This document shows, piece by piece, positions 36,009-46,137 of a stretch of 64,000 bases of DNA; the first letter of the stretch is position 1, and every line of letters starts with the position of its first letter. The notes beneath the pieces are model-generated. The model made no database searches, had not been told where the DNA came from, and saw nothing but the letters and a program-made list of their open reading frames with translations. The translations under genes and the position numbers were made by a program. Origin of the DNA: Oculatella sp. LEGE 06141 (lineage in GTDB: Bacteria; Cyanobacteriota; Cyanobacteriia; Elainellales; Elainellaceae); NCBI RefSeq assembly GCF_015207605.1, contig NZ_JADEWO010000001.1:124001-188000 (forward strand). Direction: 5' to 3'.

Positions 36009-36950
36009 GTGTTTTTTAGCGTTGTTATTCCAACTTACAACCGCAAACCTATTCTAGAAAAGTGCCTGAAGGCGCTGGAACAGCAATTGCTAGCTGAACC
36101 CAACGAGGTGACGGGTTACGAAGTGGTGCTGGTCGATGATGGCTCTACAGATAGCACCGTTGACTGGCTCCAGACCCATAGCGCTGAGTTTCCTCATGTC
36201 CGCTTGTTTCAGCAAAACCATCAAGGACCTGCCGCTGCTCGCAACCTGGGAGTAGAGCAGGCGATCGGAGACACCATCATCTTTATTGATAGTGACCTGG
36301 TTGTGACAGAGCATTTTTTGCAAGCCCATGCCACTGCGCTTACTGAAGGACGAAAAACCCTGGGTAGCGATCGCCTCTTTACCTACGGAGCGGTCATTAA
36401 TACGGCAAACTTTGACCACCCAACCAGCGAACCTTACAAACTCACCGATTTCTCGGCAGCTTACTTTGCCACGGGCAATGTGGCGATCGCCCGCCAATGG
36501 CTCGACCAGGCTGGACTGTTTGACACCCGCTTCCAGCTCTACGGCTGGGAAGATTTAGAACTGGGTGTCCGTTTGAAACAGTTAGGACTCAAACTCATCA
36601 AATGTCCCGAAGCCGTAGGTTATCACTGGCATCCCCCCTTCGCTCTCGAGCAAATCCCTAAACTAATCGATCGGGAAATTCAGCGGGGGCGGATGGGCGT
36701 TTTGTTTTATCAAAAGCATCCCACCTGGGAAGTCAGGATGATGATTCAAATGACCTGGCTGCATCGCCTTCTATGGGGACTCCTATCCCTGGGTGGGCGG
36801 TTAAACGAACGGACAATGGCTCCGTTTCTGCAATGGTTAATCGATCAGGGCAAACCGCAACTCGCGCTTGAAATCGCTCGCATCTTTTTGAACTGGTACA
36901 ACGTTCGGGGCGTTTATGCCGCTTACAGAGAAATTCGGCAAACCACCTAA
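36009..36950 (+). CDS. Glycosyltransferase family 2
   Basis: The 313-residue protein has a GT-A fold: SVVIPTYNRKPILEKCLKAL at the N-terminus, VLVDDGSTD, the metal-binding FIDSDLVV (DxD-like), and the acceptor-site block GWEDLELGVRLKQLG. The donor is probably a nucleotide sugar; the product is unknown. The start is GTG at 36009. No other sugar gene is adjacent. Confidence 0.92.
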   Translation: MFFSVVIPTYNRKPILEKCLKALEQQLLAEPNEVTGYEVVLVDDGSTDSTVDWLQTHSAEFPHVRLFQQNHQGPAAARNLGVEQAIGDTIIFIDSDLVVTEHFLQAHATALTEGRKTLGSDRLFTYGAVINTANFDHPTSEPYKLTDFSAAYFATGNVAIARQWLDQAGLFDTRFQLYGWEDLELGVRLKQLGLKLIKCPEAVGYHWHPPFALEQIPKLIDREIQRGRMGVLFYQKHPTWEVRMMIQMTWLHRLLWGLLSLGGRLNERTMAPFLQWLIDQGKPQLALEIARIFLNWYNVRGVYAAYREIRQTT

Positions 36951-37000
36951 CGCATCCCGGCTCCAATTGCGTTATTCTAGTAGGGTTGTCTAAATTCACA

Positions 37001-37073
37001 CATCCAGGGTTTCGGGTGTTTTTGAACCAGTATGTCTGTTCAAAAGTGCGCCTGGATGGAGGATAAACCCGAA
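37001..37073 (+). promoter_or_regulatory. Structured rpsB leader, possible pseudoknot
   Basis: Stem A pairs CATCCAGG (37001-37008) with CCTGGATG (37051-37058). Inside it stem C pairs TTTTGAAC (37020-37027) with GTTCAAAA (37038-37045). TTCGGG (37011-37016), within the loop of A, matches CCCGAA (37068-37073) beyond it, giving a crossing pairing. All are perfect and end just before the rpsB ribosome-binding site (CGGAGAT). Autoregulation by S2 is inference by analogy with E. coli. Confidence 0.55.
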
Positions 37074-37086
37074 CGGAGATAAATTC

Positions 37087-37875
37087 ATGCCTGTTGTTTC
37101 TTTGGCTCAGCTATTAGAGTCTGGTGTTCACTTTGGGCACCAAACTCGTCGTTGGAATCCCAAGATGTCACCGTACATCTACACGTCTCGTAACGGGGTT
37201 CACATTATTGATCTCGTTCAAACCGCCCAACTGATGGAAGAAGCGTATACCTACATGCGGAACGCTTCGGAACAGGGTAAGCGGGTTTTGTTTGTGGGTA
37301 CGAAGCGGCAAGCAGCCGGAATTGTAGCTCAAGAAGCTAGCCGCTGCGGTTCTTACTACGTTAACCAGCGCTGGCTCGGCGGTATGTTAACCAACTGGGC
37401 CACGATTAAAACTCGGGTCGATCGCCTCAAAGATCTGGAGCGTCGTCAAGAGACTGGAGCGCTCGATTTGCTTCCCAAAAAAGAAGCATCCGTATTGCGG
37501 CGCGAATTGGAAAAGCTGCAAAAGTATCTCGGCGGCATCAAGTCAATGCGTAAGCTGCCCGACATGGTCGTTATCATTGACCAGCGGCGAGAATACAACG
37601 CAGTTCAGGAATGTCAAAAACTGGGAATTCCAATTGTGTCACTGCTCGACACCAACTGCGATCCCGATACTGTAGATATTCCAATTCCGGCAAATGATGA
37701 CGCAATCCGGTCGATTAAGCTAATAGTAGGTCGGTTAGCAGATGCGATTTATGAAGGTCGCCACGGTCAGCTAGAAGCCGATGAGGACTACGAAGACTAC
37801 GAAGGCGGCGAAGAAGACTTTGACTACGAAGAGAGCGAGTTTTCTGAACCGGAAGAAGAAACAGAAGAGCAGTAA
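37087..37875 (+). CDS. rpsB: 30S ribosomal protein S2
   Basis: The 262-residue protein starts [20 protein letters not shown] and contains [31 protein letters not shown], and [10 protein letters not shown], all S2 signatures. The last ~35 residues form a Glu/Asp/Tyr-rich acidic tail not present in E. coli S2; tails of this kind occur in cyanobacteria. It is first gene of the classical rpsB-tsf pair, separated from tsf by 221 bp containing a MITE. Confidence 0.98.
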   Translation: MPVVSLAQLLESGVHFGHQTRRWNPKMSPYIYTSRNGVHIIDLVQTAQLMEEAYTYMRNASEQGKRVLFVGTKRQAAGIVAQEASRCGSYYVNQRWLGGMLTNWATIKTRVDRLKDLERRQETGALDLLPKKEASVLRRELEKLQKYLGGIKSMRKLPDMVVIIDQRREYNAVQECQKLGIPIVSLLDTNCDPDTVDIPIPANDDAIRSIKLIVGRLADAIYEGRHGQLEADEDYEDYEGGEEDFDYEESEFSEPEEETEEQ

Positions 37876-37939
37876 GCGGGAAGAGTTTTGGGTGATGAGT
37901 GATGAGTTGCCTTAACCCACACCGCAAAGCCCAAAACTC

Positions 37940-38044
37940 GGCGTTGCTAAAATTTGATGGATGACATTCGTAGGGACGGTAGCAATGCCATCTCCCTACA
38001 GCAGGAATGAACACACCGCTTTCATACCGTCATTTAGCAACGCC
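37940..38044. mobile_element. Intact MITE, family 2, between rpsB and tsf
   Basis: GGCGTTGCTAAA (37940-37951) and TTTAGCAACGCC (38033-38044) are perfect 12-bp terminal inverted repeats of a 105-bp non-coding element. The direct repeat CAAAACTC abuts both ends (37932-37939 and 38045-38052), an 8-bp target duplication. The interior has a GTAGGGA/TCTCCCTAC hairpin. Related pieces lie at 39086-39114 and 57533-57626. The mobilising transposase is not in the window. Confidence 0.85.
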
Positions 38045-38096
38045 CAAAACTCAGCACTGCAATCACTCAATACTGATTTAGAGGAACTGAATCACA

Positions 38097-38756
38097 ATGG
38101 CGGAGATATCAGCAAAAGTTGTAAAAGAACTGCGCGAAAAAACGGGCGCAGGCATGATGGACTGCAAAAAAGCTCTCCAGGAAACGGAGGGCGATATGGA
38201 TAAAGCAGTCGAGTGGCTCCGGCAAAAGGGGATTACCTCCGCTGAGAAAAAAGCCGGAAAGGTTGCGGCAGAAGGGCTGGTTGACAGCTACATTCACACA
38301 GGCGGACGCGTTGGCGTTTTGGTTGAGGTGAATTGCCAAACCGACTTTGTAGCACGGAATCAGGCATTCAAAGAACTCGTTCGCAACATTGCCATGCAAA
38401 TCGCGGCAACGCCGAACGTGGAATATGTGCGAGTCAGCGATATTCCTACCCATCTGATTGAAAAAGAGAAAGAGATTGAAATGGGTCGGGAAGACCTGGC
38501 TAGCAAGCCCGTTAACGTCCGCGAAAAGATTGTTCAAGGGCGAATTGACAAGCGTGTCAAAGAGCTATCACTGATGGATCAGCCCTACATTAAGGATCAA
38601 AGCATCACAGTAGAGGAGCTGGTCAAGCAGCAAGTTGCACAGTTAGGTGAGAACATTCAAGTGCGTCGGTTTGCTCGGTTTGTGCTGGGTGAAGGCATTG
38701 AAAAGGAAGAAACCGACTTTGCGAGTGAAGTTGCAGCCCAAACGGGTAAAGCTTAA
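38097..38756 (+). CDS. tsf: Elongation factor Ts
   Basis: EF-Ts is the nucleotide exchange factor of EF-Tu. The 219-residue protein has the UBA-like N-terminus with [15 protein letters not shown], the signature [19 protein letters not shown], and the C-terminal [19 protein letters not shown]. The short length is normal for cyanobacteria. A strong terminator follows at 38985. Confidence 0.98.
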   Translation: MAEISAKVVKELREKTGAGMMDCKKALQETEGDMDKAVEWLRQKGITSAEKKAGKVAAEGLVDSYIHTGGRVGVLVEVNCQTDFVARNQAFKELVRNIAMQIAATPNVEYVRVSDIPTHLIEKEKEIEMGREDLASKPVNVREKIVQGRIDKRVKELSLMDQPYIKDQSITVEELVKQQVAQLGENIQVRRFARFVLGEGIEKEETDFASEVAAQTGKA

Positions 38757-38984
38757 GGGTATACCTGTAGCGTCTCCCTGGCTTCTGCCCTTGAGGGAGC
38801 CACACAAGGCACTGGTCAACCAGAATGCTTTTTGAATGTGGTAGCTGTAAGCGATCGCGCCAAAACGAGGTGCGCTACAAGTCAATTTGCAGGAGCAAAC
38901 AGGCTTGAAGACGAATGACCTTTCTAGCTGTAGACCGCTTAGCCCCTTCCAACTGGAAAACGGGTTGAATTAAATTTAGGTTTG

Positions 38985-39038
38985 GAAGAGGCAGGTCACT
39001 CCTTACGGTGTTAAGTTTGACCTGCCTTCTTTCTTTTT
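38985..39038 (+). terminator. Intrinsic terminator of rpsB-tsf
   Basis: AGGCAGGTCA (38989-38998) pairs perfectly with TGACCTGCCT (39018-39027), extended by GAA/TTC pairing outside, and is followed by a T-rich tract (39027-39038). The stop of tsf is 229 bp upstream, so the 3' UTR is long. Confidence 0.85.
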
Positions 39039-39085
39039 GAACCGATCGTTGTCAACCGCTCCTTTGGACACGGTTAGAAAATTAA

Positions 39086-39114
39086 GCGTTGCTGAATCAC
39101 GGTATGAATTCGCC
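39086..39114. repeat. MITE family 2, solo end
   Basis: GCGTTGCTGAATCACGGTAT and the bases after it match the inverted right end of the elements at 37940-38044 and 57533-57626 (GCGTTGCT, then CGGTATGAA). No partner end is visible nearby, so this is a truncated copy. Confidence 0.6.
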
Positions 39115-39233
39115 CCTATCCCCTAACTGTTGGGAAGCAAGAGGGGTTTAGAGACCGCACATCTCAAAGAGTCCATACACCCATTCAGCCACATCGACCA
39201 TTGCAGGCTGTTGTTTCACTACATGTTTGACCT

Positions 39234-40136
<903 letters not shown>

Positions 40137-40251
40137 TGAGTGAGTGGGGTGGGGAAAGCAACATGACGGGCGATCGTCAATCTTGAATCACTGTCCCTTA
40201 AACCGCTGCTCAATTGTTACACTACTCTCTAAGTCCTTAGCTCCTCTTCAA

Positions 40252-42750
40252 ATGGATTGGTCGCGATTGCAGAAGGCATTGTCGGTTGAGGCAGAGCGGG
40301 GCTTCAATGATTTAATGGGAAATCACTATCGCTTCAGCGAATTTCTCAGCCTCAGCCTCAACCAGCCGTCCAGTGAATTACCCATAGAAGACCAACAGCG
40401 GTTACAGACGATCGCCACCCAGTTTGCTAACTATTCAGATATGACGTTTGCCCAACGTCAGCATTTAGTAGCCGATACGCGTCGGTTTCTATATCAAACG
40501 AAACGGGTGGCTGAGGATCACCAACCAGAACCCAGTGAATCGACCGTCGCAACCGTCGGTAACGGAAGGGCAAAAGCAACAGGTACCCAAACCAGGACAA
40601 AACAGCCACGCACCACGCCTCTGGTCACGGGCGATCGCAGTGCGGCCATTACGCTGGATCAACTGGTAACATACTTGCCGGGAATTGGGCCACGAAATAG
40701 CGAACGGTTAGCCAAGCTGGGACTGTATACGGTTCGAGATTTGCTCTACTATTACCCGCGCGACCATGTAGATTATGCTCGTCAGGTCAACATTCGAGAT
40801 TTAACCGCAGGGGAAACCGTCACAATCATCGGCACGGTAAAGCGCTGCACCTGCTTTAACAGCCCACGCAACGCCAAACTCACCATTTTTGAACTGGTAA
40901 TGAAAGACCATAGCGGTCAGATTAAGCTCAGCCGTTTTTTGGCGGGCAATCGTTACCGCAATCGAGGCTGGCAAGAACAGCAGCGACGGCTTTACCCCCC
41001 CGGAGCCATCATTGCCGCATCGGGACTGGTCAAAGAAAGTAAATATGGCATGACGCTAGACGATCCGCAAATTGAAGTAATTGAGCATTCCGGCGACACG
41101 ATCGAATCCATGAAAGTGGGGCGGGTGGTTCCCATCTATCCCTTAACCGAAGGCATCACGGCAGATTTTGTCCGGCGAGCCGTTGTAGCTGCATTGCCTG
41201 CTGTAACTCAGCTTCAAGACCCGCTACCAGAGGCACTACGGACAAAATATGGTTTGATTGGAGCGCAGGAGGCGATCGCCCATATTCACTTCCCACCCAA
41301 CAGCGAAGCGCTGGATGCGGCGCGACATCGGTTGGTGTTTGACGAATTCTTTTATCTTCAGCTAGGGCTATTAAGGCGACGGTTAAACCAGCGTCAGGAG
41401 CAAACCAGCGCTGTGCTTGCGCCCACGGGACAATTAATCGAACAGTTTTATCAAGGCTTGCCGTTTAAGCTCACCAATGCCCAACAGCGAGTAATTAACG
41501 ACATTTTGAACGATTTGCAAAAGCCAATTCCGATGAATCGGTTAGTTCAAGGAGATGTGGGTTCTGGAAAGACCGTAGTGGCAGTAGTGGCGGTATTGGC
41601 GGCGATTCAATCTGGCTATCAAGCTGCGCTGATGGCACCCACCGAAGTGCTGGCAGAACAGCACTATCGCAAACTGGTGGAATGGTTTAACCTGCTGCAT
41701 TTGTCGGTTGAATTGCTGACAGGCTCGACCAAAACGGCGAAACGCAAACAAATTCATTCCCACCTGGAAACCGGCGAACTGCCGCTACTGGTTGGCACCC
41801 ATGCGTTAATTGAAGATCCGGTTCAGTTTCAGCAGCTTGGTTTGGTGGTGATTGATGAACAGCATCGATTTGGGGTACAGCAACGGGCACGGCTACAGCA
41901 AAAGGGCGATCATCCCCACGTGTTGACCATGACGGCAACCCCCATTCCGCGAACGCTGGCATTGACCCTGCACGGTGATTTGGATGTGAGTCAAATTGAC
42001 GAATTGCCACCGGGACGAAAAGCGATTCACACGACGGTACTGACCGGGCGCGATCGCTCCCACGCCTATGATTTAATCCACCGAGAGATTGCCCAAGGTC
42101 GGCAAGCCTATGTGGTGTTGCCGTTAGTCGAAGAGTCGGAAAAGCTAGATTTGCGATCGGCCATTGACGAATATCAGCGCTTGCAGGAAACGATCTTTCC
42201 CAACTTCAAGGTTGGGTTGTTGCATGGACGCATGACCTCTGCCGAGAAGGAAGAGGCGATCGCTCACTTCCGAAATGCCGCAACGCAGATTCTAGTCTCT
42301 ACCACCGTGGTTGAAGTTGGGGTAGATGTCCCCAATGCCAGTGTCATGTTAATTGAACATGCCGAACGGTTTGGACTCTCGCAATTACACCAGTTGCGTG
42401 GGCGGGTGGGTCGCGGAGCCGATCAATCCTTTTGTCTACTAATGAGCAGTTCTAAAACCGAAACCGCCAAGCAGCGGCTCAAAGTATTAGAACAGTCGCA
42501 GGACGGATTTTTTATCTCCGAAATGGATATGCGATTCCGGGGGCCAGGAGCCGTACTGGGCACACGCCAATCGGGTCTACCCGACTTTGCCCTGGCCAGC
42601 CTGGTTGAAGACCAGGACGTATTGGAAGTGGCCAGAGACGCAGCCGAAAAAGTGATTGAAAAAGATCCGACTCTAGAGCGCTGGTCGCTAATGCAAGCAG
42701 AACTGGAGTATCGCTACAAGCGGCTGATGGGTGGTGCAATTTTAACGTAG
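40252..42750 (+). CDS. recG: ATP-dependent DNA helicase RecG
   Basis: RecG remodels stalled replication forks and branched DNA. The 832-residue protein has a wedge/OB domain (LPGIGPRNSERLAKLGLYTV, then FELVMKDHSGQIKLSRF), Walker A GDVGSGKT, DEQH box VVIDEQHRFG, TATPIPRTL, and helicase motif QLRGRVGRG. A cyanobacterial N-terminal extension of about 140 residues precedes the wedge. The ATG at 40252 (MDWSRLQKAL) is preferred; upstream in-frame codons to 40144 look non-coding. Confidence 0.96.
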   Translation: MDWSRLQKALSVEAERGFNDLMGNHYRFSEFLSLSLNQPSSELPIEDQQRLQTIATQFANYSDMTFAQRQHLVADTRRFLYQTKRVAEDHQPEPSESTVATVGNGRAKATGTQTRTKQPRTTPLVTGDRSAAITLDQLVTYLPGIGPRNSERLAKLGLYTVRDLLYYYPRDHVDYARQVNIRDLTAGETVTIIGTVKRCTCFNSPRNAKLTIFELVMKDHSGQIKLSRFLAGNRYRNRGWQEQQRRLYPPGAIIAASGLVKESKYGMTLDDPQIEVIEHSGDTIESMKVGRVVPIYPLTEGITADFVRRAVVAALPAVTQLQDPLPEALRTKYGLIGAQEAIAHIHFPPNSEALDAARHRLVFDEFFYLQLGLLRRRLNQRQEQTSAVLAPTGQLIEQFYQGLPFKLTNAQQRVINDILNDLQKPIPMNRLVQGDVGSGKTVVAVVAVLAAIQSGYQAALMAPTEVLAEQHYRKLVEWFNLLHLSVELLTGSTKTAKRKQIHSHLETGELPLLVGTHALIEDPVQFQQLGLVVIDEQHRFGVQQRARLQQKGDHPHVLTMTATPIPRTLALTLHGDLDVSQIDELPPGRKAIHTTVLTGRDRSHAYDLIHREIAQGRQAYVVLPLVEESEKLDLRSAIDEYQRLQETIFPNFKVGLLHGRMTSAEKEEAIAHFRNAATQILVSTTVVEVGVDVPNASVMLIEHAERFGLSQLHQLRGRVGRGADQSFCLLMSSSKTETAKQRLKVLEQSQDGFFISEMDMRFRGPGAVLGTRQSGLPDFALASLVEDQDVLEVARDAAEKVIEKDPTLERWSLMQAELEYRYKRLMGGAILT

Positions 42751-42813
42751 GCGTGAGGGCAGAGAGGGCGATCGCTTCCGCCTGAAAAGCGGCACAAAGC
42801 GTTCGCACCCCAT

Positions 42814-43566
42814 CTAAACCAAACTAGCGGTGCATCTCTCTTCTAAACGCTCTTCAGCATTTAACCGTCTTAGCGCCCCGTCTAAATCGGCAGTCAGACG
42901 TTTAGCGTCTTGCTTGGCAGCACCCTTAGCGTATTTGGAAACGTTTAACGGAGCGCCAATCTGGATCGAAACATCGCAACCCCAACGGGGACAGGGTTCA
43001 CTGTATTGCAACGTCATGGGAACGATTTTGATTCCCAATCCGGGCTGGCTGGCTTCGGCCTGAATTGCCAGGCGAGCCAAACCGGGTTTCAGCGTATGAA
43101 CCTGATCGTCACGAAAGATGCCGCCTTCTGGAAAAATCACCAGCATCTCACCATTTTGGAGAATTTCCACCCCTTGTCGCAAACTGGCGATCGACGGTTT
43201 TCTGGGGTTAACCGCAAACCCACCCAAACGGCGAATAAACCAACCCTGAATACCTTTCACTTCGTCTGCGGTTACCATAAAGCGCAGATCTCGTCCTGTA
43301 ACACAACGACCCGTCGCATAGGGTACCAGCAGGGCATCCCAGCGAGAACGGTGGGTTGGCGCTAAGATAACCGGCCCTTCTGTTGGTAGATGCTCTTGTC
43401 CAGATATCTCGATGCGCCCAAAGTAAAACGGCAAGACCACACGAGAACCCAGGGGATAAATCGCAGAAAGCATCCAGGGAGAAAAGTGAGGCCCAATTGG
43501 AGCTGATTTGCTGTTGTCAGTTTGTTCAGGAGCAGCAGAGATAGATTTGGAATTGAACAAAATCAT
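42814..43566 (-). CDS. plsC: 1-acyl-sn-glycerol-3-phosphate acyltransferase (PlsC family)
   Basis: PlsC acylates lysophosphatidate at sn-2 to give phosphatidate. With the start at 43566 the 250-residue protein has the catalytic HRSRWD at 72-77 and the acceptor-site motif FPEGGIF. An in-frame ATG at 43629 cannot be excluded; neither start has a strong ribosome-binding site. Convergent with recG. Confidence 0.9.
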   Translation of the reverse strand: MILFNSKSISAAPEQTDNSKSAPIGPHFSPWMLSAIYPLGSRVVLPFYFGRIEISGQEHLPTEGPVILAPTHRSRWDALLVPYATGRCVTGRDLRFMVTADEVKGIQGWFIRRLGGFAVNPRKPSIASLRQGVEILQNGEMLVIFPEGGIFRDDQVHTLKPGLARLAIQAEASQPGLGIKIVPMTLQYSEPCPRWGCDVSIQIGAPLNVSKYAKGAAKQDAKRLTADLDGALRRLNAEERLEERCTASLV

Positions 43567-43701
43567 AAGGGTTGACTTGGGGCTGACAAAGAACGTTAAG
43601 AACTCTGAGGAACGCTGTAAGTACAACATACGTCTTTTTCAATACGTTGCCTTCCAACGGGGGACAGTTCTGCCGCTGTCATGGGATAGATTGTTTGCCG
43701 C

Positions 43702-44256
43702 TTATTTCAACCCAGCGTCCTGCTCAGGAGGTAGAACCCGATCGCCTTTAGTGTGGGGTTGCGATCGCCGCAGGGCAAACCAAGACTGCAACTGCTGACG
43801 GCAGGTTGATTCTAAGATTCCGCCCATTACCGATAGTTTGTGGTTAGAACAAGCGCTGTCGGGCAGGTTCGCCACCGTGCGAATGGCACCCGTTTTGGTG
43901 TCATCCACGCCATACACTAGAGTACTAATCCGACTCTGGATAATGGCTCCTGCACACATTGCACAGGGTTCTAACGTAACGTACAGGGTACACTGCTCTA
44001 AATGCCAGGTTTGCAACACCTGTCCAGCTCTTCGCAATGCCAGGACTTCGGCATGGGCGGTGGGGTCACAGTCTCGCTCGCGGCGGTTTTCGCCCTCTGC
44101 AATCAGCTTACCGTTCGCGTCAACCAGAACCGCACCCACTGGAACATCGCCCGCATTTCCAGCCGCCGCCGCCAGAGCGATCGCCCGACTCATCCAATGG
44201 TAATGCACCAAATAATCTGGATGGTTCAGTAGGGGAGGAGGAAGGTTAAAGGACAC
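43702..44256 (-). CDS. tadA: tRNA-specific adenosine deaminase TadA
   Basis: TadA deaminates A34 to inosine in tRNA-Arg(ACG). The 184-residue protein has the zinc-binding HAE at 68-70 and PCAMC at 97-101, with proton-donor Glu in HAE and VPVGAVLVD before them. The apparent start is GTG (44256); the C-terminal ~20 residues are variable. Confidence 0.94.
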   Translation of the reverse strand: MSFNLPPPLLNHPDYLVHYHWMSRAIALAAAAGNAGDVPVGAVLVDANGKLIAEGENRRERDCDPTAHAEVLALRRAGQVLQTWHLEQCTLYVTLEPCAMCAGAIIQSRISTLVYGVDDTKTGAIRTVANLPDSACSNHKLSVMGGILESTCRQQLQSWFALRRSQPHTKGDRVLPPEQDAGLK

Positions 44257-44310
44257 AGATATAATGTGGGCAATTTACAATGGCAGTCCTTCCATTGACC
44301 AGCGTGACTC

Positions 44311-44628
44311 CTAACCTGCAACTGGTTGAGCCAGAAGGGGATCTAGCTGACCCGTGCGATCGAGTTCGTAGAGATCATCACAGCCACCAATGTGCTGATC
44401 GTTGATAAAAATTTGTGGCACCGAGCGCCGTCCGTTTGCTCGGTCGGCCATTTTAACTCTGGCGGCACCGTTGCCATCAATCTTGTATTCCGTGAACTGA
44501 ACCCCTTTCCACCGCAGCAACAGCTTGGCTCGGATGCAGTAGGGACAGGTTTGCCAGGTGTAAATTTCAACGTTAGCTTTAACGTTTTCGGGGTGGCGTT
44601 CAAAAATAGATTTAAGAAAACCCAGCAT
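44311..44628 (-). CDS. grxC: Glutaredoxin (GrxC type)
   Basis: The 105-residue protein has the dithiol active site CPYC at 28-31, the GSH-binding RSVPQIF with cis-Pro, and GGCDDLYEL. It has a ~20-residue N-terminal extension before the first strand (VEIYTWQT). It reduces disulfides and glutathione adducts. The ATG at 44628 is preferred to a TTG two codons upstream. Confidence 0.95.
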   Translation of the reverse strand: MLGFLKSIFERHPENVKANVEIYTWQTCPYCIRAKLLLRWKGVQFTEYKIDGNGAARVKMADRANGRRSVPQIFINDQHIGGCDDLYELDRTGQLDPLLAQPVAG

Positions 44629-44742
44629 AGTCAACTCACCAGCTCACTTCAACCGTTAAAGAATAATCAGGAAGGCGATCGCTCACATGGTTAGCGCAGC
44701 AGAACAGCCCATTGCTAGCGTTCAGTGAGCAGAGCCAACCCA

Positions 44743-46131
44743 CTATTTGATCATACGCCGAAGCAAATTGATCCGGTCGTGATACGGAGCGTAGCGCAGC
44801 TTTAAATCCATCCAAAACGGCTTAAACAAGACGCTTTTCCGATGCGAGAAGGTATCAAAACTGGCCTTACCATGATAACTACCCATACCGCTATCACCCA
44901 CACCACCAAACGGCAGCGTTGAAACGCCCACTTGCAAGATGGTGTCGTTAATACAGGCGTTGCCTGACGACGTTTCGTTTAACACTCGCGCCTGGAATGA
45001 CTTATTTCTAGAAAAGACATACAGCGCCAGCGGCTTTGGTTTAGAGGTAATTAGATCGATCGCCTCCTGGACGGTGTCATACTCCAGGACTGGCAAAATT
45101 GGACCAAAAATCTCCTCTTGCATCACGGGGGCTTCCAACGAAACTGGCGTTATCACCGTGGGGGCGATGTAGCGATCGTCGGCGTTGGTTTGCCCGCCAA
45201 TCAAGATATTGGCTCCCTCCAGCAAGGCAGATAAGCGGTTAAACTGCTTGGGGCTAACAATTCGGGCAAAGTCTGGACTGTCCGCCGGATTATCACCATA
45301 AAACTCGCGTATGGTGGCCTGAATTCGATCGAGGAGGGTTGATTTAATCCGGCGATCGACCAGTAAATAATCTGGAGCAATACAGGTCTGCCCTGCATTC
45401 AGAAACTTTCCCCACACAATGCGGCGAGCGGTGGTTTCCAGATCGATATCCGCATCAACAATACAAGGACTCTTGCCGCCTAATTCCAGGGTGACGGGCG
45501 TAAGATGCTTTGCTGCCGCTTGCATGACTCGTTTGCCAACCGCCGTTCCGCCTGTGAAAAAGATATGGTCAAACCGTTCTTCCAGAATGGCCTGACTGAT
45601 TTCGACTCCACCCTCAACGATCGCAACATAGGCCGGATCAAACGTCTTCTGGATGATGTCAGCCAGCAACCGAGACGTGTGCGGTGCCGTCTCCGAGGGC
45701 TTGAGTACCGCGCAATTTCCGGCTGCGATCGCCCCCACCAGCGGCGAAATCATCAACTGGAAGGGGTAATTCCAGGGACTAATAATTAACACCACTCCTA
45801 ACGGTTCCGCATAAATTTTGGCCTTACCCGGAAACTGCTGGAGCGACACTTTAACAGAGGTTGGTTTGACCCAAGTATGAAGATGCTTGATAGCGTGATC
45901 AATCTCCTGAACCACTCCAACCTCAGTTAAGTACGCCTCAAATTCTGGCTTGTGCAGATCGGCTTTCAATGCCGCCAAAATCGCGGCCTGATTGCTGATC
46001 ACCGCTTGTCTTAACCGAGTGAGCTGACTCAGGCGAAAATTGATCTCTTTCGTTGTGCCACTGCCAAAGAATGTGCGTTGTTGCGCGACAATGTCGCGGA
46101 TAGTAGCCGTATGGGCGCTCGTTACTTGCAT
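44743..46131 (-). CDS. Aldehyde dehydrogenase (ALDH3-like)
   Basis: The 462-residue protein has the NAD(P)-binding and catalytic motifs of the family: ISPWNYPFQLM, FTGGTAVGKRVMQAA, LELGGKSPCIVD (general-base Glu), NAGQTCIAPDYLL (catalytic Cys), and EEIFGPILPV. The short length and C-terminal PFGGVGDSGMGSYHGKASF are typical of ALDH3 enzymes, which oxidise fatty and other hydrophobic aldehydes. It starts 6 bp after the sensor-kinase gene and is probably cotranscribed. Confidence 0.94.
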   Translation of the reverse strand: MQVTSAHTATIRDIVAQQRTFFGSGTTKEINFRLSQLTRLRQAVISNQAAILAALKADLHKPEFEAYLTEVGVVQEIDHAIKHLHTWVKPTSVKVSLQQFPGKAKIYAEPLGVVLIISPWNYPFQLMISPLVGAIAAGNCAVLKPSETAPHTSRLLADIIQKTFDPAYVAIVEGGVEISQAILEERFDHIFFTGGTAVGKRVMQAAAKHLTPVTLELGGKSPCIVDADIDLETTARRIVWGKFLNAGQTCIAPDYLLVDRRIKSTLLDRIQATIREFYGDNPADSPDFARIVSPKQFNRLSALLEGANILIGGQTNADDRYIAPTVITPVSLEAPVMQEEIFGPILPVLEYDTVQEAIDLITSKPKPLALYVFSRNKSFQARVLNETSSGNACINDTILQVGVSTLPFGGVGDSGMGSYHGKASFDTFSHRKSVLFKPFWMDLKLRYAPYHDRINLLRRMIK

Positions 46132-46137
46132 TTAGCC

